64,000 bases of DNA, taken from positions 62,001 through 126,000 of the forward strand of contig NZ_MOBX01000014.1 of the NCBI RefSeq assembly GCF_003732425.1, read 5' to 3'. Of the stretch, positions 45,952-57,869 are shown piece by piece (within the stretch, counting starts at the first letter, position 1; the number at the start of each line of letters is the position of its first letter). A model generated the notes under the pieces. It was not told the origin of the DNA and did no database searches. It worked only from the letters and a program-made list of their open reading frames with translations. A program made the translations under genes and the position numbers. The DNA comes from Pseudomonas fluorescens (lineage in GTDB: Bacteria; Pseudomonadota; Gammaproteobacteria; Pseudomonadales; Pseudomonadaceae).

Positions 45952-46005
45952 GTTGTTGGTCGGCCGGTTGACTGCCTTTAGGCGGTGACTGGTAGGATGT
46001 CGCCG

Positions 46006-46025
46006 CGCGGGAGCTTGCTCCCGCG
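46006..46025. repeat. CGCGGGAGC-TT-GCTCCCGCG palindrome (REP-like)
   Basis: A 9-bp stem with a two-base loop, 55 bases after dnaK. This short GC palindrome recurs in Pseudomonas intergenic DNA and may attenuate read-through into dnaJ. Confidence 0.6.
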
Positions 46026-46247
46026 TTGGCGTATCTGGAATACGCGAATTTTTACAGCATGCGACAAGCCTCGTGTGTTGCTGGTATGGCCGAAAATGCT
46101 CCTGCTTTTCGCGCCGCAAGTACCGCGTGAAACAAAGACCAGGATCGTTGAATTGACGTGAGTTGGGTCCGGGCCTGTATTGGGGCTCAACGAGTTTGGT
46201 GATCCTCAGGAGGGGTTTGCCGGACGTCCTCAAGAGTGCAAAGACTT

Positions 46248-47372
46248 ATGGCAAAGCGTGACTATTACGAAGTGTTGGGTGTTGAGCGTGGCTCAAGTGA
46301 TGCGGACCTGAAGAAGGCCTATCGTCGCCTGGCGATGAAGCACCACCCGGACCGTAATCCCGATGACAAAGCATCGGAAGAACTGTTCAAAGAGGCCAAC
46401 GAGGCCTATGAAGTGCTGTCCGACTCCAGCAAGCGTGCTGCGTACGACCAGTACGGTCATGCTGGCGTTGACCCAAGCATGGGTGGCGGCGGCGCCGGTT
46501 TCGGCGGTCAGAACTTCTCTGACATCTTTGGCGATGTCTTCAGTGACTTCTTCGGTGGCGGTCGCGGTGGTTCCCGTGGCGGCGCTCAGCGTGGCAGCGA
46601 TTTGCGCTACACCCTGGAGCTGAATCTGGAAGAGGCGGTACGCGGTACGACCGTGAATATCCGCGTTCCGACACTGGTCAACTGCAAGCCGTGCGATGGT
46701 TCCGGTGCGAAGAAAGGCTCGTCGCCTTCGACGTGTCCGACCTGCGGCGGCATTGGCCAGGTGCGCATGCAGCAGGGCTTCTTCTCGGTGCAGCAAACCT
46801 GCCCGCGTTGCCATGGCCAGGGCAAGATCATTTCCGATCCGTGCGACTCCTGCCACGGTGACGGTCGCGTTGAAGAGTACAAAACCCTGTCGGTCAAAGT
46901 GCCGGCCGGCGTCGATACCGGCGACCGCATTCGTCTGTCCGGCGAAGGCGAAGCGGGTACGCAAGGTGGTCCGACGGGCGACCTGTATGTAGTCATCAAT
47001 GTGCGCGAACACGACATCTTCCAGCGCGATGGCAAACATCTGTTCTGCGAAGTGCCGATCAGCTTCGTCGATGCAGCCTTGGGTGGCGAGCTGGAAATTC
47101 CGACCCTCGACGGTCGCGTCAAACTGAAGATTCCCGAAGGCACCCAGACCGGCAAGCAGTTCCGTGTGCGCGGCAAGGGCGTGGCGCCGGTGCGTGGCGG
47201 CGGCGCGGGCGATTTGATGTGCCGAGTGGCGGTCGAGACTCCGGTCAACCTGAACCGTCGTCAGCGCGAACTGCTGGAAGAGTTCCGCAGTTCGCTGGCG
47301 GACGACAACAGCCATTCGCCAAAAACCACTGGTTGGTTCGACGGTGTGAAGCGCTTCTTCGGTGATCTGTAA
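46248..47372 (+). CDS. dnaJ: Co-chaperone DnaJ (Hsp40)
   Basis: 374 aa from the ATG at 46248 (MAKRDYYEVLGVERG). J domain with HPD (MKHHPDRNP), a Gly/Phe-rich linker (MGGGGAGFGG), four zinc repeats (CKPCDGSG, CPTCGGIG, CPRCHGQG, CDSCHGDG) and the C-terminal substrate domains. It stimulates DnaK ATP hydrolysis. It lies nine bases before dapB. Confidence 0.98.
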   Translation: MAKRDYYEVLGVERGSSDADLKKAYRRLAMKHHPDRNPDDKASEELFKEANEAYEVLSDSSKRAAYDQYGHAGVDPSMGGGGAGFGGQNFSDIFGDVFSDFFGGGRGGSRGGAQRGSDLRYTLELNLEEAVRGTTVNIRVPTLVNCKPCDGSGAKKGSSPSTCPTCGGIGQVRMQQGFFSVQQTCPRCHGQGKIISDPCDSCHGDGRVEEYKTLSVKVPAGVDTGDRIRLSGEGEAGTQGGPTGDLYVVINVREHDIFQRDGKHLFCEVPISFVDAALGGELEIPTLDGRVKLKIPEGTQTGKQFRVRGKGVAPVRGGGAGDLMCRVAVETPVNLNRRQRELLEEFRSSLADDNSHSPKTTGWFDGVKRFFGDL

Positions 47373-47381
47373 GGAGTCGGC

Positions 47382-48188
47382 ATGCGACGTATAGCTGTGA
47401 TGGGCGCTGCTGGGCGCATGGGTAAGATTCTGGTCGAGGCCGTGCAGCAGCGCGCGCCGCTGACCGGTTTGACCGCCGCGGTGGTTCGTCCCGGCAGCAC
47501 GCTGATCGGCGTCGATGCCGGTGAGTTGGCCTCGCTGGGTCGTATCGGTGTGCCGCTGTCCGGGCATATCGAGGCGGTGGCTGAAGAGTTCGACGTCTTG
47601 ATCGACTTCACCCTGCCGGAAGTGATGCTGAAGAACCTCGCGTTTTGCCGCAAGGCTGGCAAGGCCATGGTCATCGGCACCACCGGGCTGGACGCTGCGC
47701 AGAAGCAGTTGCTGGTCGAGGCGGGCAAGGATATTCCGATCGTGTTCGCGGCCAACTTCAGTGTCGGCGTCAATCTGTCGCTGAAGCTGCTCGACATGGC
47801 GGCGCGCGTGCTGGGTGATGATGCGGATATCGAAATCATCGAAGCGCATCACCGGCACAAGATCGATGCGCCGTCGGGTACGGCATTGCGCATGGGCGAA
47901 GTGATTGCCAGTGCGCTGGATCGTGATCTGCAGAAGGTTGCGGTCTATGGTCGTGAAGGTCACACCGGCGCCCGCGAGCGCGAAACCATTGGCTTCGCTA
48001 CCGTGCGCGGTGGTGATGTGGTGGGTGATCACACCGTGCTGTTCGCCTGTGAAGGTGAACGTCTGGAAATCACGCACAAGGCCTCGAGCCGGATGACGTT
48101 CGCCAAGGGGGCGGTGCGTGCCGCGTTGTGGCTGGATGGTCGCGAACCGGGTCTTTACGACATGCAGGATGTGCTCGACCTGCGTTGA
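47382..48188 (+). CDS. dapB: 4-hydroxy-tetrahydrodipicolinate reductase
   Basis: 268 aa. The Rossmann N-terminus is MRRIAVMGAAGRMGK, and the catalytic region is EAHHRHKIDAPSGTALRMGE. It reduces the product of DapA with NAD(P)H in lysine and diaminopimelate synthesis. GGAG lies upstream, and the start follows dnaJ closely. Confidence 0.98.
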   Translation: MRRIAVMGAAGRMGKILVEAVQQRAPLTGLTAAVVRPGSTLIGVDAGELASLGRIGVPLSGHIEAVAEEFDVLIDFTLPEVMLKNLAFCRKAGKAMVIGTTGLDAAQKQLLVEAGKDIPIVFAANFSVGVNLSLKLLDMAARVLGDDADIEIIEAHHRHKIDAPSGTALRMGEVIASALDRDLQKVAVYGREGHTGARERETIGFATVRGGDVVGDHTVLFACEGERLEITHKASSRMTFAKGAVRAALWLDGREPGLYDMQDVLDLR

Positions 48189-48361
48189 TTCATTGCTGAA
48201 CCCAGCGTAAACGCCCTGTTTGCGCTGGTTTTCTCCGCTCGGCGACGACCTGTCGCATTCTCCGGCCTTTTAGGCTCTTTAACGGTGGACCAAAAAAGCC
48301 TTTTTCTGTAAGCTACAGCTTTAGTGTGTCCACTAAAAGCGCGCAGAATAATTCAGTGAAG

Positions 48362-48399
48362 AAGCGGGGTGACGTGTCCATACGTCACTCCGCTTTTTT
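48362..48399 (+). terminator. Terminator/attenuator in the carA leader
   Basis: AAGCGGGGTGACGT and ACGTCACTCCGCTT form a strong stem-loop followed by TTTTTT. It sits 46 bases before the carA start and ~170 after dapB, between the likely carA promoter (around 48300-48325) and the gene, so it can attenuate carAB. Confidence 0.7.
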
Positions 48400-48444
48400 A
48401 CAACCTGCGATCGCCCTTTCATGCGTTATTTACGGGAGGTCTTC

Positions 48445-49581
48445 TTGACTAAGCCAGCCATACTTGCCCTTGCTGATGGCAGCATTTTTCGCGGCGAAGC
48501 CATTGGAGCCGACGGTCAAACCGTTGGTGAGGTGGTGTTCAACACCGCAATGACCGGCTATCAGGAAATCCTTACCGATCCTTCCTACGCCCAACAGATC
48601 GTTACCCTGACTTACCCGCACATCGGCAACACCGGCACCACGCCGGAAGATGCCGAGTCCGACCGCGTCTGGTCCGCTGGCCTGGTCATCCGTGACCTGC
48701 CGCTGGTAGCGAGCAACTGGCGTAACACGATGTCCCTGTCCGACTACCTGAAAGCCAACAACGTTGTGGCGATCGCCGGTATCGACACCCGCCGCCTGAC
48801 CCGCATCCTGCGTGAAAAAGGCGCACAGAACGGCTGCATCATGGCCGGTGACAACATTTCCGAAGAAGCGGCAATCGCCGCTGCGCAAGGCTTCCCGGGC
48901 CTGAAAGGCATGGACCTGGCGAAAGTCGTCAGCACCAAGACCCAATACGAGTGGCGCTCGACTGTCTGGGACCTGAAAACCGACAGCCACGCGACCATCG
49001 AAGCCTCCGAGCTGCCATACCACGTGGTTGCCTACGACTACGGCGTCAAGGTCAACATCCTGCGCATGCTGGTCGAGCGCGGCTGCCGCGTCACTGTGGT
49101 GCCTGCCCAGACTCCGGCCGCTGATGTGCTGGCACTGAAGCCGGACGGCGTGTTCCTGTCCAACGGCCCTGGTGATCCGGAGCCATGCGACTACGCGATC
49201 AAGGCGATCAAGGACGTCCTGGAAACCGAAATTCCGGTCTTCGGCATCTGCCTCGGTCACCAGCTGCTGGCACTGGCCTCCGGCGCCAAGACCCTGAAAA
49301 TGGGCCACGGCCACCACGGTGCCAACCACCCGGTGCAGGATCTGGACACTGGCGTTGTAATGATCACCAGCCAGAACCACGGTTTCGCGGTAGACGAAGA
49401 AACCCTGCCTGCCAACGTCCGCGCGATCCACAAATCGCTGTTCGACGGCACCCTGCAAGGCATCGAGCGTACCGACAAGAGCGCGTTCAGCTTCCAGGGT
49501 CACCCTGAAGCGAGCCCGGGCCCGAACGATGTCGCGCCACTGTTCGACCGCTTCATCAACGAGATGGCCAAGCGACGCTAA
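48445..49581 (+). CDS. carA: Carbamoyl-phosphate synthase small (glutaminase) subunit
   Basis: 378 aa from a TTG at 48445 (GGGAGG five bases upstream), which gives the family N-terminus TKPAILALADGSIFRGEAIG. An ATG at 48421 in frame has no ribosome-binding site. Class I glutaminase: FGICLGHQLLAL (nucleophile Cys), TSQNHGFAV, and FQGHPEASPGPND (His/Glu). It supplies ammonia to CarB for arginine and pyrimidine synthesis. Confidence 0.95.
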   Translation: MTKPAILALADGSIFRGEAIGADGQTVGEVVFNTAMTGYQEILTDPSYAQQIVTLTYPHIGNTGTTPEDAESDRVWSAGLVIRDLPLVASNWRNTMSLSDYLKANNVVAIAGIDTRRLTRILREKGAQNGCIMAGDNISEEAAIAAAQGFPGLKGMDLAKVVSTKTQYEWRSTVWDLKTDSHATIEASELPYHVVAYDYGVKVNILRMLVERGCRVTVVPAQTPAADVLALKPDGVFLSNGPGDPEPCDYAIKAIKDVLETEIPVFGICLGHQLLALASGAKTLKMGHGHHGANHPVQDLDTGVVMITSQNHGFAVDEETLPANVRAIHKSLFDGTLQGIERTDKSAFSFQGHPEASPGPNDVAPLFDRFINEMAKRR

Positions 49582-49706
49582 GCGTTCGCCTTGAGACTGT
49601 AGAGAGAAGCCCTCGAGGGCGGCCCCGGCACCGGCGGCCCCTTCGAGACTTCAGAAATCGATCAAGACGGCTTGCCGACTGACCTGCGGATTTGAGTGAC
49701 AAACCC

Positions 49707-52924
<3,218 letters not shown>

Positions 52925-52928
<4 letters not shown>

Positions 52929-53401
52929 TCAAATACCCAATGACCGTCCAGGGCGCTAAAGCCCTGGAAGAAGAACACGCTCATCTGACCAAGGTCGTCC
53001 GTCCGAAGCTCAGCCAGGACATCGGTACGGCCCGCGAGTTGGGTGACTTGAAGGAAAACGCTGAATACCATGCCGCCCGCGAACAGCAGGGCATGGTCGA
53101 GGCGCGGATCCGTGATATCGAAGGCCGGATTCAGAACCAGGTCATCATCGATGTCACGACCATCCCGCACACCGGCAAAGTGATTTTCGGTACCACCGTC
53201 GAAATCGCCAACGTCGAGACTGACGAAAGCGTCACTTACCACATCGTGGGTGAGGATGAGGCTGACTTCAAACTTGGCAAGATTTCGGTTGGCTCGCCTT
53301 TGGCCCGTGCCTTGATTGGCAAGGAAGAGGGCGATGTGGTCGCCGTGAAAACGCCAAGCGGCGTGATCGAGTACGAGATTGTCGAAGTCCGTCACATCTG
53401 A
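52925..53401 (+). CDS. greA: Transcription elongation factor GreA
   Basis: 158 aa. An N-terminal coiled coil with the acidic tip (TARELGDLKENAEYHAARE) that enters the RNA polymerase channel, and a C-terminal FKBP-like domain ending VIEYEIVEVRHI. It restarts backtracked polymerase by RNA cleavage. The ATG overlaps the carB stop (ATGA). Confidence 0.97.
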
Positions 53402-53429
53402 AAAAGGGCGCCCGCTGCATGCGGGCGCC

Positions 53430-53834
53430 ATGCTTTGGCAGCTGACCCAGATGCTTTGGGTTGGCGGTCTATGGTTGATTCATCTCGGTTTGCAGCCGGC
53501 GTTGGGCAAGATTGGCCTGGCACCGCTGCTGATCGATGAAGTGGCCAGTGCATTCGAAGTGCTGGTGGTGGGGTTCGCCGCCGTATGCGTGATATTTCAG
53601 TCTTTGGTGCTGGTACAGGCCGAGGGCCTTGCCAGTCTATGGCGGGATTTTCGCGGGCAGGTGCTGCTGATGGCGTTGTATGCGTGTGCGATGTATGTCG
53701 CAGTGCGTGTCGGCTGGCCGGATGCGCAGCGCTGGCAGGTGTTCAGTTATCTGGTTCTGGGCTTTTCCGGGCTGGTGCTGGTGATGCAGCCGGTGCCGGG
53801 ATGGAGTGGCAGGGTGCGCCAAGCACACCCTTGA
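53430..53834 (+). CDS. Small inner-membrane protein downstream of greA
   Basis: 134 aa with about four hydrophobic segments (MLWVGGLWLIHLGLQPAL, VLVVGFAAVCVIFQSLVLV, QVLLMALYACAMYVAV, VFSYLVLGFSGLVLVM). Position between greA and yhbY is conserved in Pseudomonas. Start uncertain: the ATG at 53430 follows directly on a GC-rich hairpin (53406-53429) with no free ribosome-binding site, so an upstream start within greA or coupling to greA is possible. Confidence 0.7.
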   Translation: MLWQLTQMLWVGGLWLIHLGLQPALGKIGLAPLLIDEVASAFEVLVVGFAAVCVIFQSLVLVQAEGLASLWRDFRGQVLLMALYACAMYVAVRVGWPDAQRWQVFSYLVLGFSGLVLVMQPVPGWSGRVRQAHP

Positions 53835-53843
53835 CCCTTGTCA

Positions 53844-54152
53844 TCACTTGAAGCGATGAACGTTCGACAGCTGCTTGTTGACGCTGAAGTTCTTGCGATA
53901 AACCAGTGCCATCTTGCCGATGACCTGTACCAGGTCCGCTTTGCCGACCTTGCACAGTTCTGCGATATGCGCCAGGCGCGACTCGCGATCGAGGATATTG
54001 AGCTTGATCTTGATCAGCTCGTGATCCGCCAAGGCGCGTTCAAGTTCGGCTAAAACACCTTCAGTCAAACCGTTGTCAGCCACTGTCAAAACCGGTTTCA
54101 GGTGGTGGCCAATGGATTTGTACTGTTTCTTCTGCTCTGGAGTGAGCGGCAT
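53844..54152 (-). CDS. yhbY: CRM-domain RNA-binding protein YhbY
   Basis: 102 aa (MPLTPEQKKQYKSIGHHLKPVLTV...). One CRM domain with GLTEGVLAELERALADHELIKIK, typical of YhbY, which associates with pre-50S ribosomal particles. Divergent from rlmE. Confidence 0.95.
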   Translation of the reverse strand: MPLTPEQKKQYKSIGHHLKPVLTVADNGLTEGVLAELERALADHELIKIKLNILDRESRLAHIAELCKVGKADLVQVIGKMALVYRKNFSVNKQLSNVHRFK

Positions 54153-54177
54153 AATCTGACCCTTTCGTCTGGATTCT

Positions 54178-54198
54178 GTAAAATGGCGGCCATTTTAC
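54178..54198. promoter_or_regulatory. 21-bp palindrome in the yhbY/rlmE divergent promoter region
   Basis: GTAAAATGG CGG CCATTTTAC. TAAAAT on each strand could serve as a -10 box for the opposing genes, giving a symmetric bidirectional promoter. The role is inferred. Confidence 0.5.
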
Positions 54199-54253
54199 CC
54201 GAGGGCTCGTGGATCCGCCCAATTAATCACGACCCTAATCATCGAGGTGCCCA

Positions 54254-54883
54254 ATGGCGCGTTCCAAGACAAGCCTTGGTTGGCTGAAACGACATGTCAA
54301 CGATCCCTATGTGAAGCAAGCGCAGAAGGATGGCTACCGCTCGCGTGCGAGCTACAAACTTCTGGAGATCCAGGAGAAATACAAACTGATCCGTCCCGGC
54401 ATGAGCGTTGTCGACCTGGGCGCCGCGCCTGGCGGCTGGTCGCAGGTCACTAGTCGGCTGATCGGTGGTCAGGGGCGTCTGATCGCTTCGGATATCCTGG
54501 AAATGGACAGCATTCCGGATGTGACTTTCATTCAGGGTGATTTCACCGAGGACGAAGTGCTCGGTCGAATTCTTGAGGCCGTGGGTAATTCACAGGTGGA
54601 CCTTGTGATTTCCGATATGGCCCCCAATATGAGTGGTACGCCTGAAGTGGATATGCCAAAAGCCATGTTCCTTTGCGAGCTGGCGCTTGATCTGGCGGAA
54701 CGGATACTCAAGCCGGGTGGAAATTTCGTGATCAAGATATTTCAGGGCGAAGGGTTTGATGTTTACCTGAAGGATGCTCGGAAGAAGTTCGACAAGATCC
54801 AGATGATCAAGCCAGACTCTTCCCGTGGCAGTTCCCGTGAGCAATACATGTTGGCTTGGGGCTACCGCGGCCGTAGCGAGTAA
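54254..54883 (+). CDS. rlmE: 23S rRNA 2'-O-methyltransferase RlmE (FtsJ)
   Basis: 209 aa. SAM motif VVDLGAAPGGWSQV and the K-D-K-E catalytic layout (SKTSLGWLKRH, SDMAPNMSG, FVIKIFQGEG). It methylates U2552 (E. coli numbering) in the 50S A loop. Upstream of ftsH as in E. coli. Confidence 0.97.
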   Translation: MARSKTSLGWLKRHVNDPYVKQAQKDGYRSRASYKLLEIQEKYKLIRPGMSVVDLGAAPGGWSQVTSRLIGGQGRLIASDILEMDSIPDVTFIQGDFTEDEVLGRILEAVGNSQVDLVISDMAPNMSGTPEVDMPKAMFLCELALDLAERILKPGGNFVIKIFQGEGFDVYLKDARKKFDKIQMIKPDSSRGSSREQYMLAWGYRGRSE

Positions 54884-55076
54884 AACGAGGTTTTTGAGTG
54901 GGGTGATAGGTTTTTCGTATTTCGCCCCGCGTGCATAAGCGAATATTGTGTAGAAAGTGTTTCACAAAGGGTTACAGACGGCGCCTGCCAGAGTCGTAGG
55001 TAATGTAGTAAGTTAGGCCGGTGAATATCATGCGAAGCGCGCGCCAGTAGCGGAGCTTGCTTCAGAGGGTAGTTAA

Positions 55077-56993
55077 TTGAACGATATGGCAAAGAATCTG
55101 ATCCTGTGGTTGATCATCGCGGCTGTCCTGGTGACGGTGATGAACAACTTCTCCAGCCCTAACGAGCCGCAGACCCTCAACTATTCCGACTTCATCCAGC
55201 AGGTCAAGGATGGCAAGGTCGAGCGCGTAGCCGTTGATGGTTATGTGATTACCGGCAAGCGCAACGATGGCGACAGCTTCAAGACCATTCGTCCGGCAAT
55301 CCAGGACAATGGCCTGATCGGCGATCTGGTCGACAACCACGTTGTTGTTGAAGGCAAGCAGCCTGAACAGCAAAGCATCTGGACCCAGTTGCTGGTAGCC
55401 AGCTTCCCGATCCTGGTGATCATCGCGGTGTTCATGTTCTTCATGCGCCAGATGCAGGGCGGTGCCGGCGGCAAAGGTGGGCCAATGAGCTTTGGCAAGA
55501 GCAAGGCGCGCCTGCTCTCCGAAGACCAAGTGAAAACCACTTTGGCTGACGTTGCCGGTTGCGACGAAGCCAAAGAAGAAGTTGGCGAGCTTGTTGAGTT
55601 CCTCCGTGATCCGGGCAAGTTCCAGCGTCTGGGCGGTCGCATTCCGCGTGGCGTGCTGATGGTCGGTCCTCCGGGTACCGGTAAAACCTTGCTGGCCAAG
55701 GCAATTGCCGGCGAAGCCAAAGTGCCGTTCTTCACCATTTCCGGTTCTGACTTCGTAGAAATGTTCGTAGGTGTCGGTGCCAGCCGTGTTCGCGACATGT
55801 TCGAACAGGCGAAGAAGCACGCCCCTTGCATCATCTTCATCGACGAAATCGACGCCGTCGGTCGCCATCGTGGCGCTGGCATGGGTGGCGGTCACGATGA
55901 GCGTGAGCAGACCCTCAACCAGTTGCTGGTTGAGATGGACGGCTTCGAAATGAACGACGGCATCATTGTTATCGCTGCAACCAACCGTCCTGACGTACTC
56001 GATCCTGCGCTGTTGCGTCCGGGCCGTTTTGACCGTCAGGTTGTGGTGGGGCTGCCGGATATCCGTGGTCGCGAGCAGATTCTCAAGGTTCACATGCGCA
56101 AAGTGCCAATGGGTGATGATGTCGCTCCTGCCGTAATCGCACGTGGTACTCCGGGCTTCTCTGGTGCTGACCTGGCCAACCTGGTCAACGAAGCGTCGCT
56201 GTTTGCTGCTCGTAGCGGCAAGCGCATCGTCGAGATGAAAGAGTTCGAACTGGCCAAAGACAAGATCATGATGGGTGCCGAGCGCAAATCCATGGTCATG
56301 TCCGAGAAAGAAAAACAGAACACTGCTTATCACGAAGCTGGCCACGCTATCGTTGGTCGCGTAGTGCCTGAGCACGATCCGGTGTACAAGGTGTCGATCA
56401 TCCCGCGCGGTCGTGCGCTGGGCGTGACGATGTTCCTGCCGGAAGAGGATCGGTACAGCCTGTCCAAGCGTGCACTGATCAGCCAGATCTGCTCGCTGTA
56501 TGGCGGTCGTATTGCAGAAGAAATGACTTTGGGCTTCGACGGTGTGACCACCGGTGCTTCCAACGACATCATGCGTGCGAGTCAGATTGCGCGAAACATG
56601 GTTACCAAGTGGGGCCTGTCGGAAAAACTCGGTCCGTTGATGTACGCCGAAGAAGAGGGTGAAGTATTCCTCGGTCGCGGCGGTGGCGGTCAGGCTGCCA
56701 GCTTCTCCGGCGAAACGGCCAAGCTGATCGACTCCGAAGTGCGCAGCATCATTGATCAGTGCTACGGCACCGCCAAGCAGATCCTCACGGATAACCGTGA
56801 CAAGCTCGATGCCATGGCTGATGCGCTGATGAAGTACGAAACGATTGATGCCGAGCAGATCGACGACATCATGGCCGGTCGTACGCCTCGCGAGCCTCGC
56901 GACTGGTCGGGTGGCACGGGTGCGCCGCCGCCTCCTGTTGTTCAGGATGAGCGTCCGGAAACACCTATTGGCGGCCCGGCTGCTGACGTTTAA
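55077..56993 (+). CDS. ftsH: ATP-dependent zinc metalloprotease FtsH
   Basis: 638 aa. The start is a TTG at 55077 (GAGGGT upstream) or the ATG three codons later. Two N-terminal membrane helices (~8-24, ~103-122), AAA+ domain with GPPGTGKT and FIDEIDAVGRHRGAG, then the HEAGH zinc site. It degrades membrane and regulatory proteins such as sigma-32 and LpxC. Starts the ftsH-folP-glmM-tpiA-secG group. Confidence 0.98.
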   Translation: MNDMAKNLILWLIIAAVLVTVMNNFSSPNEPQTLNYSDFIQQVKDGKVERVAVDGYVITGKRNDGDSFKTIRPAIQDNGLIGDLVDNHVVVEGKQPEQQSIWTQLLVASFPILVIIAVFMFFMRQMQGGAGGKGGPMSFGKSKARLLSEDQVKTTLADVAGCDEAKEEVGELVEFLRDPGKFQRLGGRIPRGVLMVGPPGTGKTLLAKAIAGEAKVPFFTISGSDFVEMFVGVGASRVRDMFEQAKKHAPCIIFIDEIDAVGRHRGAGMGGGHDEREQTLNQLLVEMDGFEMNDGIIVIAATNRPDVLDPALLRPGRFDRQVVVGLPDIRGREQILKVHMRKVPMGDDVAPAVIARGTPGFSGADLANLVNEASLFAARSGKRIVEMKEFELAKDKIMMGAERKSMVMSEKEKQNTAYHEAGHAIVGRVVPEHDPVYKVSIIPRGRALGVTMFLPEEDRYSLSKRALISQICSLYGGRIAEEMTLGFDGVTTGASNDIMRASQIARNMVTKWGLSEKLGPLMYAEEEGEVFLGRGGGGQAASFSGETAKLIDSEVRSIIDQCYGTAKQILTDNRDKLDAMADALMKYETIDAEQIDDIMAGRTPREPRDWSGGTGAPPPPVVQDERPETPIGGPAADV

Positions 56994-57001
56994 GGTTTGA
57001 A

Positions 57002-57853
57002 ATGACTTCTGTTCAGTCCCTGACCCGGTTGCCTTGCGGCAACCGGGTTCTTGATTTGGCCCAGACGCATGTCATGGGTATTCTCAATGTAACCCCTGAT
57101 TCTTTCTCCGATGGTGGTCAGTACAGCCAGCTCGACGCGGCCTTGCGCCACGCCGCGGCCATGGTTGCCGCGGGTGCGACGCTGATTGATGTTGGTGGCG
57201 AATCCACTCGGCCTGGTGCGCGAGCAGTGTCGCCGCTCGAAGAGCTTGAGCGTGTGGCGCCGATCGTCGAACTGATCAATCGCGAGCTTGATGTGATCAT
57301 CTCGGTGGATACCTCTACACCCGCTGTCATGCGCGAAACTGCGCGGTTGGGTGCCGGGTTGATCAACGATGTGCGGTCGCTGCGGCGCGATGGTGCGCTG
57401 GATGCGGCGGCGGCTACTGGTTTGCCGGTATGCCTCATGCATATGCTCGGTGAGCCCGGAGACATGCAGGACAATCCGCAGTATCAGGACGTCACTCGCG
57501 AGGTCGCTGATTTTCTTGCTGAGCGCATGGTGCAGTGTGCTGCAGCCGGTATTCCTGCCGAGCGGATCATTCTCGACCCGGGTTTCGGTTTCGCCAAAAC
57601 CCTTCAGCACAATCTAAGCTTGTTCAAGCACATGGAAGCTCTACATGCGCTGGGCAGGCCTTTGCTTGTCGGCGTTTCTCGAAAGAGCATGATCGGGCAG
57701 GCCTTGAATCGTCCTGTCGGTGAGCGGCTGCATGGTGGTTTGGCACTGGCGGCGCTGGCATCTGTGAAGGGGGCGCGTATATTGCGCGTCCATGATGTAG
57801 CGGAAACGGTAGACGTGACGCGCATGATCGCGGCCGTGGAATCAGCCGAATAA
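57002..57853 (+). CDS. folP: Dihydropteroate synthase
   Basis: 283 aa TIM barrel with MGILNVTPDSFSDGG and DVGGESTRPGA. Joins p-aminobenzoate to the pterin diphosphate in folate synthesis and is the target of sulfonamides. Starts eight bases after ftsH. Confidence 0.98.
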   Translation: MTSVQSLTRLPCGNRVLDLAQTHVMGILNVTPDSFSDGGQYSQLDAALRHAAAMVAAGATLIDVGGESTRPGARAVSPLEELERVAPIVELINRELDVIISVDTSTPAVMRETARLGAGLINDVRSLRRDGALDAAAATGLPVCLMHMLGEPGDMQDNPQYQDVTREVADFLAERMVQCAAAGIPAERIILDPGFGFAKTLQHNLSLFKHMEALHALGRPLLVGVSRKSMIGQALNRPVGERLHGGLALAALASVKGARILRVHDVAETVDVTRMIAAVESAE

Positions 57854-57869
57854 AAATGATGGAGCGCTT

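Noticed and set aside
43969..46233. 754-codon open frame antisense to dnaK
   Set aside because: A shadow of dnaK codon use. Its composition is atypical and no domain is seen.
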